DNA from: Thermoplasmata archaeon
Lineage (GTDB): Archaea > Thermoplasmatota > Thermoplasmata > Lutacidiplasmatales > UBA184
Length of the DNA stretch: 25,879 nt
Direction: 5' to 3'
NCBI GenBank assembly: GCA_021823085.1
Contig: JAKAPG010000006.1
Coordinates: forward strand, 1 to 25,879
Shown: positions 7,823 to 14,991 of the stretch, piece after piece
Position numbering within the stretch: the stretch's first letter is position 1
Layout of the letters: each line of letters starts with the position of its first letter
Notes under the pieces: generated by a model
Databases searched by the model: none
What the model was told of the DNA's origin: nothing
What the model saw: only the letters and a program-made list of their open reading frames with translations
Made by a program: the position numbers and the translations under genes

Positions 7823-8227
7823 ATGACCGAGGCGACCCCCTCGACCCCGGCGAGTGACCCCGCGGGAAAGAAGATCCTGATGATCATGACCACCGGTCCG
7901 GAGGAGCCGGACAAGACCTACGCGCCCTTCTACACCGCGGCCCTGATGGCGGCGATGGAGATCGACACGACGATGTACTTCCTGATGCACGCCCCGGAAC
8001 TCCTCAAGAAGGGCACGGCCGAGAAGGTCCCTCTCAAGAAGGGGGGGAACCTGAAGATGTTCATCGACATGGCCCGGGAGAACGGCGTCAAGTTCGTAGC
8101 GTGCGCCGAGAGCTGCCGAGACCTGTGCGAGATCGCCCCGTCCGACCTGATTGAGGGAGTCAAGCTCGTGGGTTCGGCCACGATGGCCGATCTCGCGCTC
8201 GAGGCCGACAGCGTCCTGTCGTTCTAG
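7823..8227 (+). CDS. DsrE-family sulfurtransferase, sHdr operon
   Basis: 134 residues with a disordered N-terminus, then the Rossmann-like DsrE fold: KKILMIMTTGPEE, FYTAALMAAMEIDTTMYF and MFIDMARENGVKF. Three cysteines (C94, C98, C102) follow the fourth strand in ACAESCRDLC, where DsrE-like proteins keep the sulfur-binding Cys. The end is VKLVGSATMADLALEADSV. Such proteins shuttle persulfide sulfur between carriers such as TusA and the oxidizing enzyme. It lies between lbpA and lplA in the sHdr operon, so it probably acts at the same step. ATG 7823 is taken; ATG 7796 would add nine residues and overlap lbpA. The subfamily (DsrE2/DsrE3 or other) cannot be fixed by eye. Confidence 0.85.
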   Translation: MTEATPSTPASDPAGKKILMIMTTGPEEPDKTYAPFYTAALMAAMEIDTTMYFLMHAPELLKKGTAEKVPLKKGGNLKMFIDMARENGVKFVACAESCRDLCEIAPSDLIEGVKLVGSATMADLALEADSVLSF

Positions 8228-8258
8228 CGCGAGACCGACGGAGGTCCTGCTCCCGGCC

Positions 8259-9383
8259 ATGCCCTCCGAGTGGCGCTGGATCGACCTGGGCGGGACCGAC
8301 GGTCCCACCATGGTCAACGTCTTCGTCGCGCTCGCGGAGCCGGTAGGCGCCGGCCGATCCCCACCGACCGTCCTCGTCCTCCATCCCTCGTCTCCGTTCG
8401 CGAACGTCGGCTTCCACCAGCAGGTGGAACGCGAGATCGATCTCGACTACTGCCGCCGGAACGGGATCCCCGTCGTCCGCCGCGCGGTCGGGGGAGGGGC
8501 GATCCTGGATGGGCCCTGGGAGCAGGACTACATGGTCGTGGTGCCTCAAGGTGCGCCGGGCACGGACGCCGGGGTTTCGGCGTTCTACGAGCGCTACCTG
8601 ACTCCCGTCCGGGCCGCCCTCGCTCGCTTCGGGGTCCGCGCGGAGCGCTCGGGCGTCAACGACCTCGCCGTCGACGCGCGCAAGGTGAGCGCGAACGGAG
8701 CGATGACGCTCGCGGGGAGCTGGATCCTCGCGGGCGACCTCCTGCTCGACCTCGACCTCGGGGCCATGAGCCGGGTCCTCAAGGTTCCCGACGAGAAGTT
8801 CCGCGGGAAGCTCGCCGGCGGGATGGCCGAGTGGCTCACCTCCGTCCGAGCGATCACCGGGCGCCTCCCCGACCGAGCCGAGGTCGGGCGTGTCCTGCAA
8901 GAAGAGTTCGCCGCGTCGCTCGGAGTTGCCTTCGCACCGGGACCCCTCACCGACGAGGAGTCGACCGCGCTGAACGAGCTTCGATCGATCCGCACGACGG
9001 TCGCCTGGACGTTCCAGAGGGACCGGGCGCACCCGGATCTCGCGAACGCACCCCCGGAGGGGCGGGCCGTGAAGATCTCGAACGAGGCGGTCCTTGCCCG
9101 CATCGACCGCAAGGCAGGGAAACTGGTCCGCGTGACCCTTCTGCACCGTCGGGGCCGAATTCAGGAGGTCCAGTTCTCCGGCGATTTCTTCACGCACCCC
9201 TTCGACCCGTCCCTCGCGGAGCTCGAGGCGGAACTCGCCGGGCGGCCGCTGGCCCCCGAAGCCGTGCATCCGACGATCGATGCCTGGGTTCGCCGGCATC
9301 GGGTCCAGCTCCTGGGCGCGTCCCCGGACGACCTCGCAACGGCGCTTCTTGACGCCGGCGCGCTGCGAGCGTCCCCCGACTAG
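8259..9383 (+). CDS. lplA: Lipoate-protein ligase of sHdr type, copy 1
   Basis: 374 residues, biotin/lipoate ligase (LplA/LipB) fold. Motifs seen are FANVGFHQ, RRAVGGGAILDG (the RRxxGGG lipoyl-AMP loop) and DLAVDARK142VSANGAM with the catalytic-type Lys. About 110 C-terminal residues (from about 255) correspond to the accessory domain found in bipartite ligases. It would attach lipoate (or its precursor) to LbpA, encoded two genes upstream. It is the last gene of operon 1, and its TAG is separated by one base from the stop of the paralogous ligase on the other strand. A weak ribosome-binding site (GGAGG about 18 bases upstream) and ATG 8259 give an N-terminus matching family starts. Confidence 0.93.
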   Translation: MPSEWRWIDLGGTDGPTMVNVFVALAEPVGAGRSPPTVLVLHPSSPFANVGFHQQVEREIDLDYCRRNGIPVVRRAVGGGAILDGPWEQDYMVVVPQGAPGTDAGVSAFYERYLTPVRAALARFGVRAERSGVNDLAVDARKVSANGAMTLAGSWILAGDLLLDLDLGAMSRVLKVPDEKFRGKLAGGMAEWLTSVRAITGRLPDRAEVGRVLQEEFAASLGVAFAPGPLTDEESTALNELRSIRTTVAWTFQRDRAHPDLANAPPEGRAVKISNEAVLARIDRKAGKLVRVTLLHRRGRIQEVQFSGDFFTHPFDPSLAELEAELAGRPLAPEAVHPTIDAWVRRHRVQLLGASPDDLATALLDAGALRASPD

Positions 9384-9384
9384 C

Positions 9385-10383
9385 TCACCGGAACGGCGGA
9401 AGCCTGCGCAGGTACCGGCCCAGCTGTCCCGCTTCGTCCGAGGCTGCGGGGATTGGCTGCGCGAGCGCCCCGTCGCCCGGAACGAGGCGGTAGCCTTCCC
9501 GAAGGAGATCGCCCTCCACGATTGCGGCCCAGAGCCCCTCGGCCGAGCCGGCTTCGAGAACGATCATCCCGTGGGGGCCCGCGATGCGGATGCTCCGTAG
9601 CGGGGTCCCGGGCCGCTTCGGAATCGGCGGGAGGTCCCGCCACCGCGGGTCGGCGTGCCGGGGGAGGGTCTCGGTGCGGAACCGTCGCTCCTCCTCGGGC
9701 GAGGGGTCTCCGACCCGCACGCGGAACAGACGCTCCCGGACGAACGCCCGGACGAGGGCGTCGCGCAAGGCCTCTGGGTCCGGGACGCGGCCCGTCTCCG
9801 CCTCCCATGAGGTGATCCAGCGCCCGACCGCCCGCTGAAGGATGGGCCGAAGGGCCGGATCGGGCAGTCGAAGGACCTCGGTCATCGACACGAGATCCGC
9901 CCGACCGAGGAAGCCTCCGACCAGCAGATGCGCGCCCTCCCAGTCCCCTCCCGCGTTGCCCGAGAACTTTCGGTCTCCGACGGTCAGGTCGCTCGGAGGG
10001 CGCAGGGTCGCCGCCAGTCCGAGCGCTCGGGCGGCGCGAACCGGCGCACGGAGGAACCGCTCGAGGTCGGCGGGGCCGCCCCCGCCTCCCCCCTCCTCCC
10101 GGTAGGCGAGCTGGTAGAACTGCTGATCCGGGTCGAGGTAGGTCGTGCCGCCTCCCTCGACCCGGCGGAGCACCGGGATCGGTCTTCGCTCAAGGAACGC
10201 CGGATCGATCTCCTCGGCGAACGATTGGTGGAAACCCAGCGACACGTACGGGGCACTCGGACGTGCGAGCAGCAGGGTGTTCGGGGCGCCGTTGTTCGCT
10301 ACGGTCCAGGCCACCGCCTCGACGAACGCCTGGGCGCGCTCCGGAGCGCACGATCCGAGGTCGATGAGGCGCCATACCGGCAG
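9385..10383 (-). CDS. lplA2: Lipoate-protein ligase of sHdr type, copy 2
   Basis: About 332 residues paralogous to the ligase at 8259-9383. Motifs are VSLGFHQ, RRVEGGGTTYLDP and DLTVGDRK139FSGNAGG, with an accessory C-terminal domain. The first homologous segment is LPVWRLIDLG, matching MPSEWRWIDLG in copy 1. At that point the codon is CTG (10383). No ATG, GTG or TTG exists in frame nearby, except GTG 10506 (which would overlap lbpA2 by 85 bases) and GTG 10314 (which would delete the conserved start). CTG 10383 is therefore the best-supported start, but it is non-standard. The gene is 38 bases after lbpA2 and closes operon 2, so LbpA2 is its likely substrate. Sequence divergence from copy 1 suggests separate carrier specificity. 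Confidence 0.85.
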   Translation of the reverse strand: MPVWRLIDLGSCAPERAQAFVEAVAWTVANNGAPNTLLLARPSAPYVSLGFHQSFAEEIDPAFLERRPIPVLRRVEGGGTTYLDPDQQFYQLAYREEGGGGGGPADLERFLRAPVRAARALGLAATLRPPSDLTVGDRKFSGNAGGDWEGAHLLVGGFLGRADLVSMTEVLRLPDPALRPILQRAVGRWITSWEAETGRVPDPEALRDALVRAFVRERLFRVRVGDPSPEEERRFRTETLPRHADPRWRDLPPIPKRPGTPLRSIRIAGPHGMIVLEAGSAEGLWAAIVEGDLLREGYRLVPGDGALAQPIPAASDEAGQLGRYLRRLPPFR

Positions 10384-10421
10384 CTCCCGCTTCGTTCGAC
10401 CGCCCCCGGATGATTCGTCGG

Positions 10422-10817
10422 CTAGCGAGAGTCTTGCGCCGTTGTTCCGTTCCGGAACAGTTCCTCTAGGGCCCGGGAGTCCTCGGGCTTCATCCGATAG
10501 AGCCACCCCGCGCCGTACGAGTCCCGGTTGATGGGCGAAGGGTCGGACTCGAGCGCCCGGTTCGCCTCGATCACCGTTCCCGCCACCGGAAGGGGAAGGT
10601 GCCCGACCCACTTCTCCGTCTCGAGGCTGAGGGCGGGTTCGCCTTTCCCGTACCGTCGCCCCACGAGGGGCCCCCGGTAGTGCGAGATGGGCCCCGCACG
10701 CTCTTGCGCGGCTCGGCTCAGACCGATCTCGTACGATCCGTCCGGGCGCCGCCGGAACCAGAGGTCCGCTCCGATCGCGCAGTAGGTCCCCGGAACGGCA
10801 CCGTCGGTGGCCGCCAC
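10422..10817 (-). CDS. lbpA2: Second lipoate-binding protein LbpA2 (GcvH-like)
   Basis: 131 residues, GTG start behind GGAAGGGAT. GcvH-like fold with lipoylation site SLETEK69WVGHLPLPVAGTVIEAN and a GAGWLYRM strand. It shares the EKW/GKW-type site with LbpA1 but has a different N-terminal region (GTYCAIGADLWFRRR) and no C-terminal CxxC. Its operon partners are an SQR-like flavoprotein, a DUF1641 protein, TusA and DsrE proteins, and a dedicated ligase, not the Hdr subunits. It may therefore carry sulfur at a different entry point, or be a second carrier for the same sHdr complex. Glycine-cleavage function is unlikely because no gcv genes are near. Confidence 0.9.
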   Translation of the reverse strand: MAATDGAVPGTYCAIGADLWFRRRPDGSYEIGLSRAAQERAGPISHYRGPLVGRRYGKGEPALSLETEKWVGHLPLPVAGTVIEANRALESDPSPINRDSYGAGWLYRMKPEDSRALEELFRNGTTAQDSR

Positions 10818-10832
10818 CGATCCCTTCCCGAG

Positions 10833-11513
10833 TCAGCCCGGTGGCGAAACGCCGGCCGTCGTATGGCCAAGCTCTTTCAGCAGCGCGAGAAGGACCTTGA
10901 GCCCGCGCTGGGTCTCGGGATCGCGCAACGCTCGGCCCAGGGCAAAGACCCCGGAGACGTTGGGGACCTCCCGCAGGGCGCTCTCCCGGCGGGAAGGGTC
11001 GCTGAGGACCGTCGAGGACTCTGCGAGGAGCGCGAGGGTCGGCGCGGCCTTCACGGCGGCGCGGACGAGCGGCTCGATTTCTTCCTTCGGTGGCAACGAC
11101 TCGACGAAGTGGATCCAGCCCACCGCCGAAGCCCCGGCGTGGGCGACCATCTCGTCGGTGCTCGCCTGGGCCACGCCGACCATGCCTTCGGCGAGGGTGA
11201 CCAGCGTGTCGAGCGCCCCGGTTTCCTTCCACTCGGCCAGACGGTCGATGAGGAAGAGCAGCGCCTCCCGGCGTCGTTCGTCCAAGGCAATCCCATCGAG
11301 CAGAGAAAGGGCGCCGATGAGCGACGAGCCGGCCGAGCCGAGCATCCGGTCGGTCATCGCGTCGCTGACCCCGACCAAGCCCTCGGCGATGGAGAGGACC
11401 CGATCCAAGGTACCATCGGCCTGCCAGCGAACGAGTCGCTCGCCCAGGATCTGGAGCGCGGCCGTCGGGCTGGCCGGTGCCACCGGGGGCGCGGCGGCTG
11501 CAGGAGTTGACAT
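10833..11513 (-). CDS. DUF1641-family helical protein beside SQR
   Basis: 226 residues, starting at an ATG behind GGAGGAGGGACGT, 13 bases after the sqr stop. It consists of repeated amphipathic helices with the pattern LDRVLSIAEGLVGVSDAMTD, repeated as LDTLVTLAEGMVGVAQAST. This looks like an internal duplication, followed by EPLVRAAVKAAPTLALLAES and a GVFALGRALRDPETQRGLKVL tail typical of DUF1641. No catalytic motif, signal or membrane helix is seen. DUF1641 genes are commonly found next to SQR-like flavoproteins in thermoacidophilic archaea and others. A scaffold or membrane-attachment role for the flavoprotein is a reasonable inference but unproven. Confidence 0.82.
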   Translation of the reverse strand: MSTPAAAAPPVAPASPTAALQILGERLVRWQADGTLDRVLSIAEGLVGVSDAMTDRMLGSAGSSLIGALSLLDGIALDERRREALLFLIDRLAEWKETGALDTLVTLAEGMVGVAQASTDEMVAHAGASAVGWIHFVESLPPKEEIEPLVRAAVKAAPTLALLAESSTVLSDPSRRESALREVPNVSGVFALGRALRDPETQRGLKVLLALLKELGHTTAGVSPPG

Positions 11514-11526
11514 ACGTCCCTCCTCC

Positions 11527-12675
11527 CTAGAAGAGCGCACGGGCCGTCAGGTCCCAGTACGTCCGGTTGTAGATCACCTTGTTCCAGTAGTGAGCGAACG
11601 AAGGGGTCGGCGGGTGGGGTGGGTGGAGGTAATCGAACTTGATGTACGTCGCCTGAGCGAGCCCGGTCATGATCCAGCAGTAGACCCGCCCCTCGTAGCG
11701 CGCGGTCGGCGCCTCTCCGCGTGCGAGCGCCGCCACGTTCTGCGTGACCACCTCGGCCTCGTAGTCGGCCGTCGATCCCGCCTTGGAGATAGGGATGTTG
11801 GTGGCGTCGCCCAGGACGAAGACGTTCTGCTTCCCTTCCGCCAGGAGGCTGAACTTGTCGGTCGGGATCCAGTTGCCCTTGTCCCCCAGCGCCGACACGC
11901 CCACGAAATCCGCCCCCCGATGCGGAGGAATGGCGATCAGGAGGTCGTAGGCGAGGGTCTCCCCTTCCACTGCCTTGATGGTCTTGGCAGCGGGATCGAT
12001 CTTGTCGACGTTGAAGGGAACGTGCACCGTGACGCCCCGCTCCCCCATCAGGCGCTGCATCGGCTGAGCGACGGTGTCGATGCCGAAGACCTTGGGAATC
12101 GGGTAGGTGTAGTGAATCTCGGTCTTCTCGCGGAGCCCGCGTCCGCGCAGATAGTCGTCCAGCATGAACGTCACCTCCAGGGGCGCCACGGGACACTTGT
12201 AGGGCATGCCGGCAACGGAGACCACCACGCGACCGCCCTGGAACGCATGCAGGGCCGAACGAAGCCGGAGCGCATTCGAAAGGTCGTAGAAGCTCTGGGC
12301 CCCCTCGGCGAACCCGGGGACGAGCTCCGGGTGGAGCGCCGATCCGCTCGCGATCACCAGGACATCGTAGGGGAGGTCCTTGCCCCCCTTCAAGACGAGC
12401 TTGTTGGCCGCCGGGTCGACCTTCTCCACCTCGGCCTTGACAAGCTGGATCGACCGGTGGAGGAGCTGGCTCTCGTCGCGCCGAGTCTCCTCGGGGCGCA
12501 TCTTCTCGAAGACGACCATGAGATAGCCGGGCTGGTAGGCGTGCACGCCCTCCCGGTCCACAAGCTGGATTTGGACCTGCCCGCTGGCCACCTCCGGCTC
12601 GAGCGCACGGCGAATTCGGTTCGCCACCGTCGTTCCGCCGATCCCGCCGCCCACGATCACAATGCGTTTCGCCAT
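11527..12675 (-). CDS. sqr: Sulfide:quinone oxidoreductase-like flavoprotein
   Basis: 382 residues. N-terminal FAD fold IVIVGGGIGGTTVANRI, a second nucleotide region with VLVIASGSALHPE, and FVLGDATNIPISKAG binding the flavin pyrophosphate. Redox cysteines expected of SQR/flavocytochrome c relatives are C161 (PYKCPVAPLE) and C333 (RVYCWIMTG). The C-terminus (FAHYWNKVIYNRTYWDL) is aromatic and basic, suited to monotopic membrane attachment as in SQR. The reaction is oxidation of sulfide to zero-valent or polysulfide sulfur, with electrons to quinone. It has a strong GGAGGAGGG ribosome-binding site. Being flanked by TusA/DsrE genes and DUF1641/lbpA2, it is positioned to feed the sulfur relay. 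The exact SQR type is not assignable by eye. Confidence 0.87.
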   Translation of the reverse strand: MAKRIVIVGGGIGGTTVANRIRRALEPEVASGQVQIQLVDREGVHAYQPGYLMVVFEKMRPEETRRDESQLLHRSIQLVKAEVEKVDPAANKLVLKGGKDLPYDVLVIASGSALHPELVPGFAEGAQSFYDLSNALRLRSALHAFQGGRVVVSVAGMPYKCPVAPLEVTFMLDDYLRGRGLREKTEIHYTYPIPKVFGIDTVAQPMQRLMGERGVTVHVPFNVDKIDPAAKTIKAVEGETLAYDLLIAIPPHRGADFVGVSALGDKGNWIPTDKFSLLAEGKQNVFVLGDATNIPISKAGSTADYEAEVVTQNVAALARGEAPTARYEGRVYCWIMTGLAQATYIKFDYLHPPHPPTPSFAHYWNKVIYNRTYWDLTARALF

Positions 12676-12692
12676 CTCCGGTTCCCTCCTCC

Positions 12693-12956
12693 TTACTCGT
12701 GCTTCTTGCGGATCACGTATCGGTCATAGCCGTCTTGGGACGTCATTCGGACCAACTCGTGCCCCGCCTTCTCCAGCCACATCGGGACGTCCTTGCGGGA
12801 GCCCTCGTCGCTCGAGAGCAAGTCGAACTCGGTGCCCACCGGCTCCTCCCGGATGACCCGAACGAGCTCCATGAGAGGACCCGGGCACCAGCTCCCGCGC
12901 GCGTCCACCACCGTGCGACGTCCCCCGGCCGCCTCGTCCGTCACCGCCTCCGACAT
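12693..12956 (-). CDS. tusA: TusA-family sulfur carrier (second copy)
   Basis: 87 residues from ATG 12956. TusA fold with VVDARGSWC24PGPLMELVRVI (CPxP motif), then GTEFDLLSSDEGSRKDVPMWLEKAGHE. The Cys of CPxP carries a persulfide that is handed to DsrE-type proteins or the oxidizing enzyme. An in-frame GTG at 12974 overlaps the upstream dsrE stop (GTGA) and is an equally plausible start, adding six residues. The gene lies between a dsrE and sqr in operon 2. The paired TusA-DsrE arrangement is characteristic of sHdr-type sulfur oxidizers. Confidence 0.92.
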   Translation of the reverse strand: MSEAVTDEAAGGRRTVVDARGSWCPGPLMELVRVIREEPVGTEFDLLSSDEGSRKDVPMWLEKAGHELVRMTSQDGYDRYVIRKKHE

Positions 12957-12970
12957 GCCGTCGTACCCGC

Positions 12971-13405
12971 TCACACGAAGTACGTCACGTCGGCGTTCCG
13001 GGTCCGATCGACGAACGCTCCGACGCCGGTGACGCTCTCGACCAGAGGATCCAGATCCTCCTTCTTGAGGTCGAGGACCTCCATCGATTGCGAGCATGCG
13101 TAGATGTGGAGATCCCCGAGCGACTTGGCCATCTCGAGCATCGACCGCCACGAGGGAGCCCCCTTCGCTCGGAGCGCCTGCTCGAGACGGCTCCCCTCCT
13201 CGCCGTGGCCGGAAGCGATGCGCACGGCCGAACCTTCCGAGCCCCGGCGGAACGCCATGAGGCCCCAGTAGCTTGCGAAGACGTCCACCCGCATCCCCAG
13301 CGCCACGGCGCCGCTTGCCAATGTGGCGAACGGAAGGAGCTTGTCGGCCGAGTCCTCGGTCAGCACGATGGCCATCTGCTGCTGGGGCGCCGCCGAGCTT
13401 CCCAC
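12971..13405 (-). CDS. DsrE-family sulfurtransferase (DsrE2/DsrE3-like), copy b
   Basis: 144 residues. Soluble DsrE fold: MAIVLTEDSADKLLPFATLASGAVALGM, VDVFASYWGL, then LHIYAC104SQSMEVLDLKKEDL, where the Cys is at the usual sulfur-binding position. The end is VESVTGVGAFVD. No membrane helix is present, unlike some DsrE2 proteins. It would shuttle sulfane sulfur with the adjacent TusA. The GTG 13405 start is used, and ATG 13375 is an alternative that trims ten residues. It is about 22 bases after its paralogue (13428-13883) in operon 2. The two share the AC-S-x-(T/S)-M motif, which points to duplication followed by divergence. Confidence 0.87.
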   Translation of the reverse strand: MGSSAAPQQQMAIVLTEDSADKLLPFATLASGAVALGMRVDVFASYWGLMAFRRGSEGSAVRIASGHGEEGSRLEQALRAKGAPSWRSMLEMAKSLGDLHIYACSQSMEVLDLKKEDLDPLVESVTGVGAFVDRTRNADVTYFV

Positions 13406-13427
13406 GGGCCGGCCCCGCCCCTCGGCT

Positions 13428-13883
13428 TCAGATGAACAGGGTGAGCGCGTCCGGTCGGGCCGCGAACTCGAGGTAGGTGCTCGCGCCGATGACGTCGTCC
13501 ACCTCGCTCACGAGGTTCGCCTTGGTGAGCCCAAAGGCATCCATGGTCGGCGAGCACGCGTGGATGTGGACTCCGGCCTGCTTCGCCTGGTGCATGAACT
13601 GGTCCACGGAGGGGAACTTCTTCTCGATCGCGGTGCGGATCTCCGGTGGGAAGACGTCCATCGACTTCTTCCGGCCCTCCGGGGTCAATAGCTGCATGCC
13701 CCAGAACGTGAAGTAGACATGCGCATCCATTCCCAAGGCTCGCGCCGTCGTCGCGAGGATGAGCGCGGGATAGGCCATGTCCGCCCCTCCTTTCGACAGC
13801 ACGAGGAAGAGGGACTTCTTCCCCTCCTGCTTCGCGTGTTCAATCGTCGACGTTCCCTTCGTCACTGCTGCATCCGCGGTCAT
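13428..13883 (-). CDS. DsrE-family sulfurtransferase (DsrE2/DsrE3-like), copy a
   Basis: 151 residues. DsrE fold with KSLFLVLSKGGADMAYPALILATTA, AHVYFTFWGMQLL and VHIHAC110SPTMDAFGL. The conserved Cys is followed by the SPTMD segment seen in soluble DsrE2/DsrE3-like proteins. It starts 8 bases after the tusA stop, so TusA and this protein are probably made together. In sHdr-type archaea a DsrE-TusA pair transfers sulfur from thiosulfate or polysulfide, which suits this neighbourhood. The specific substrate is not determinable from sequence. Confidence 0.88.
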   Translation of the reverse strand: MTADAAVTKGTSTIEHAKQEGKKSLFLVLSKGGADMAYPALILATTARALGMDAHVYFTFWGMQLLTPEGRKKSMDVFPPEIRTAIEKKFPSVDQFMHQAKQAGVHIHACSPTMDAFGLTKANLVSEVDDVIGASTYLEFAARPDALTLFI

Positions 13884-13891
13884 GTTTTCTC

Positions 13892-14128
13892 TTATCTGTG
13901 CTCGAGCACGAACCGGAAGGTCCCTGCCGATTCCGAGTTCTCCAAGAGCGGATGTCCGGTCCGCTTCGAGAACGCCACGAAGTCCGAGGGCGCGGCCGGG
14001 TCATCCGCCAGCACTTCGAGCCGTTCCCCGGAACTCAATGTCTCGATCATCTGGCTCGCCTTGAGGATCGGCATCGGGCAGAAGAGCCCCCGGGCGTCCA
14101 GCTGAGCCTTCTCGTGGGATGCGGGCAC
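13892..14128 (-). CDS. tusA: TusA-family sulfur carrier, first gene of operon 2
   Basis: 78 residues from GTG 14128, with AQLDARGLFC17PMPILKASQMIE (CPxP motif), SSGERLEVLADDPAAPSDFVAFSKRTGHPLLE and a C-terminal FRFVLEH strand, all typical of TusA. The GTG lies about 35 bases after a TATA-like box, so the leader is very short. No better ATG exists; an ATG at 14185 would put the TATA-like box inside the gene. The Cys persulfide is the sulfur-transfer site. The start context lacks a Shine-Dalgarno sequence, consistent with near-leaderless archaeal translation. It heads the operon tusA-dsrE-dsrE-tusA-sqr-DUF1641-lbpA2-lplA2. Confidence 0.92.
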   Translation of the reverse strand: MPASHEKAQLDARGLFCPMPILKASQMIETLSSGERLEVLADDPAAPSDFVAFSKRTGHPLLENSESAGTFRFVLEHR

Positions 14129-14160
14129 CGTGACACACCCTCGCGCGAGGAAGGCTCTTC

Positions 14161-14170
14161 GATATTTAAC
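14161..14170 (-). promoter_or_regulatory. TATA-like promoter of operon 2 (tusA...lplA2)
   Basis: The minus strand reads AAAGTTAAATATCG, with core GTTAAATATC. It is the most AT-rich decamer nearby and lies about 35 bases upstream of the tusA GTG. Purines before it fit a BRE element. Confidence 0.6.
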
Positions 14171-14184
14171 TTTACAAACGTCCA
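14171..14184. promoter_or_regulatory. Degenerate copy of the TGGACRATTGTC motif
   Basis: On the minus strand TGGACGTTTGTAAA matches the left arm and centre of the sHdr palindrome TGGACGATTGTCCA at 10 of the first 11 positions. The right arm is lost. It abuts the BRE/TATA of operon 2, the same placement as in the aprBA promoter. Confidence 0.4.
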
Positions 14185-14269
14185 TAGATCGAATCGACCC
14201 GGCACTCCCGGCGGGTTTCGTCCGGAAGACGGCTCGAGCCACTGCTACGGGGCCCCGGGGCGGTCCCGG

Positions 14270-14668
14270 TCATCCGGGCGAGGCCGGATCCGTGAAGCCC
14301 CGAATCGAGAAGTCCCGTCGCTCGAGGATCGAATCCTTGGGCACGGTGAGCACGTTACGATACGCAGGGAACAGATCGGACCCGTACCGTCCCACCAGGG
14401 GTCGGTTCTCGTCCCGGAAGGCAATCTCTCCGAGAGCGAGGAAACGGTCGTCCTCGCGCAGCAGCACGCCGGCCGCGTGGAAGACCGGTCCGGAGAGCCG
14501 TTCCGGCCGGTCGGGAAACTCGAGGGGGGTGGGGTCCCGGTACCGGAGATAGACCACCCGAACTTCCTCCGGGCCAGTCCCGACGGAGGGTCCGGAGGTC
14601 TCCCCTCTCGTTCCGGAGTGCATCGGTAGCGGAACGAAAGGTTCCGGTTCCGTCTTCTCCTCGCTCAT
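14270..14668 (-). CDS. Unknown protein at the end of the DsrEFH-like operon
   Basis: 132 residues; I do not recognise the family. The N-terminal 35 residues are Pro/Gly/Ser/Glu-rich and probably disordered. The remainder looks folded: EVRVVYLRYRDPTPLEFPDR, FHAAGVLLREDDRFLALGEIAF and a striking VGRYGSDLFPAYRNVLTVPK segment, then ILERRDFSIRGF. It has no cysteine, so it is not itself a persulfide carrier. There is no signal or membrane segment. ATG 14668 overlaps the dsrH-like stop (ATGA), so it belongs to that operon and is the last gene. By position it may be a partner or adaptor of the DsrEFH-like complex. That is inference only. Confidence 0.7.
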   Translation of the reverse strand: MSEEKTEPEPFVPLPMHSGTRGETSGPSVGTGPEEVRVVYLRYRDPTPLEFPDRPERLSGPVFHAAGVLLREDDRFLALGEIAFRDENRPLVGRYGSDLFPAYRNVLTVPKDSILERRDFSIRGFTDPASPG

Positions 14669-14991
14669 GGGAGAGCAATCACCCTCTCGGAGCTCATGAG
14701 CTCGGCGGCGAGTTCTTCGAGGGTAACGGTTCGAACGGATCGACTTGGGTCCGGGCGGAGGCCCCGGCCGCGCACATCGTCCTCCAGGACCCAACAGGGT
14801 GCCGGAGGGCTCGAACGGTCCGCCGGGCGCTCCACGTCGGTGCTCGCATTGCCGAGCAGCACCTCGACGAACTCGCGACCGTCTCGGTGGACCCGGTGCC
14901 GGAGCGCCTCTAGGACCGCCGCCTCCTCGGCTTCGGCCCCGCGGGATCGAACGACGACCCAACGGCGATTGCCCGCCGGTGAAGCGGTCAG
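14665..14991 (-). CDS. dsrH: DsrH/TusB-like protein with apparent CTG start
   Basis: About 108 residues ending in the DsrH/TusB-like pattern C66WVLEDDVRGRGL and VRTVTLEELAAELMS, with VEVLLGN in the middle strand. The reading frame has no ATG, GTG or TTG near the expected beginning. CTG at 14991 overlaps the dsrF-like stop by four bases (CTGA), exactly where the other genes of this operon use ATGA, so CTG is the likely start. DsrH/TusB subunits form an alpha2-beta2-gamma2 ring with DsrE and DsrF and help pass sulfur. The order E-F-H is conserved here. Assignment of the subunit letter is by order and the ARGL-like motif. The sequence is divergent. Confidence 0.75.
   Translation of the reverse strand: MTASPAGNRRWVVVRSRGAEAEEAAVLEALRHRVHRDGREFVEVLLGNASTDVERPADRSSPPAPCWVLEDDVRGRGLRPDPSRSVRTVTLEELAAELMSSERVIALP

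Noticed and set aside
7359..10817. LbpA proteins as glycine-cleavage H proteins
   Set aside because: No gcvT or gcvP is present, and both sit with sHdr, sulfur-carrier or SQR genes and dedicated ligases, which is the known setting of lipoate-binding proteins in sulfur oxidation.
9385..11232. A 615-codon minus frame extending lplA2 far upstream
   Set aside because: The upstream part overlaps lbpA2 and DUF1641, both with clear motifs and ribosome-binding sites. Homology to LplA starts only at LPVWRLIDLG near 10383.
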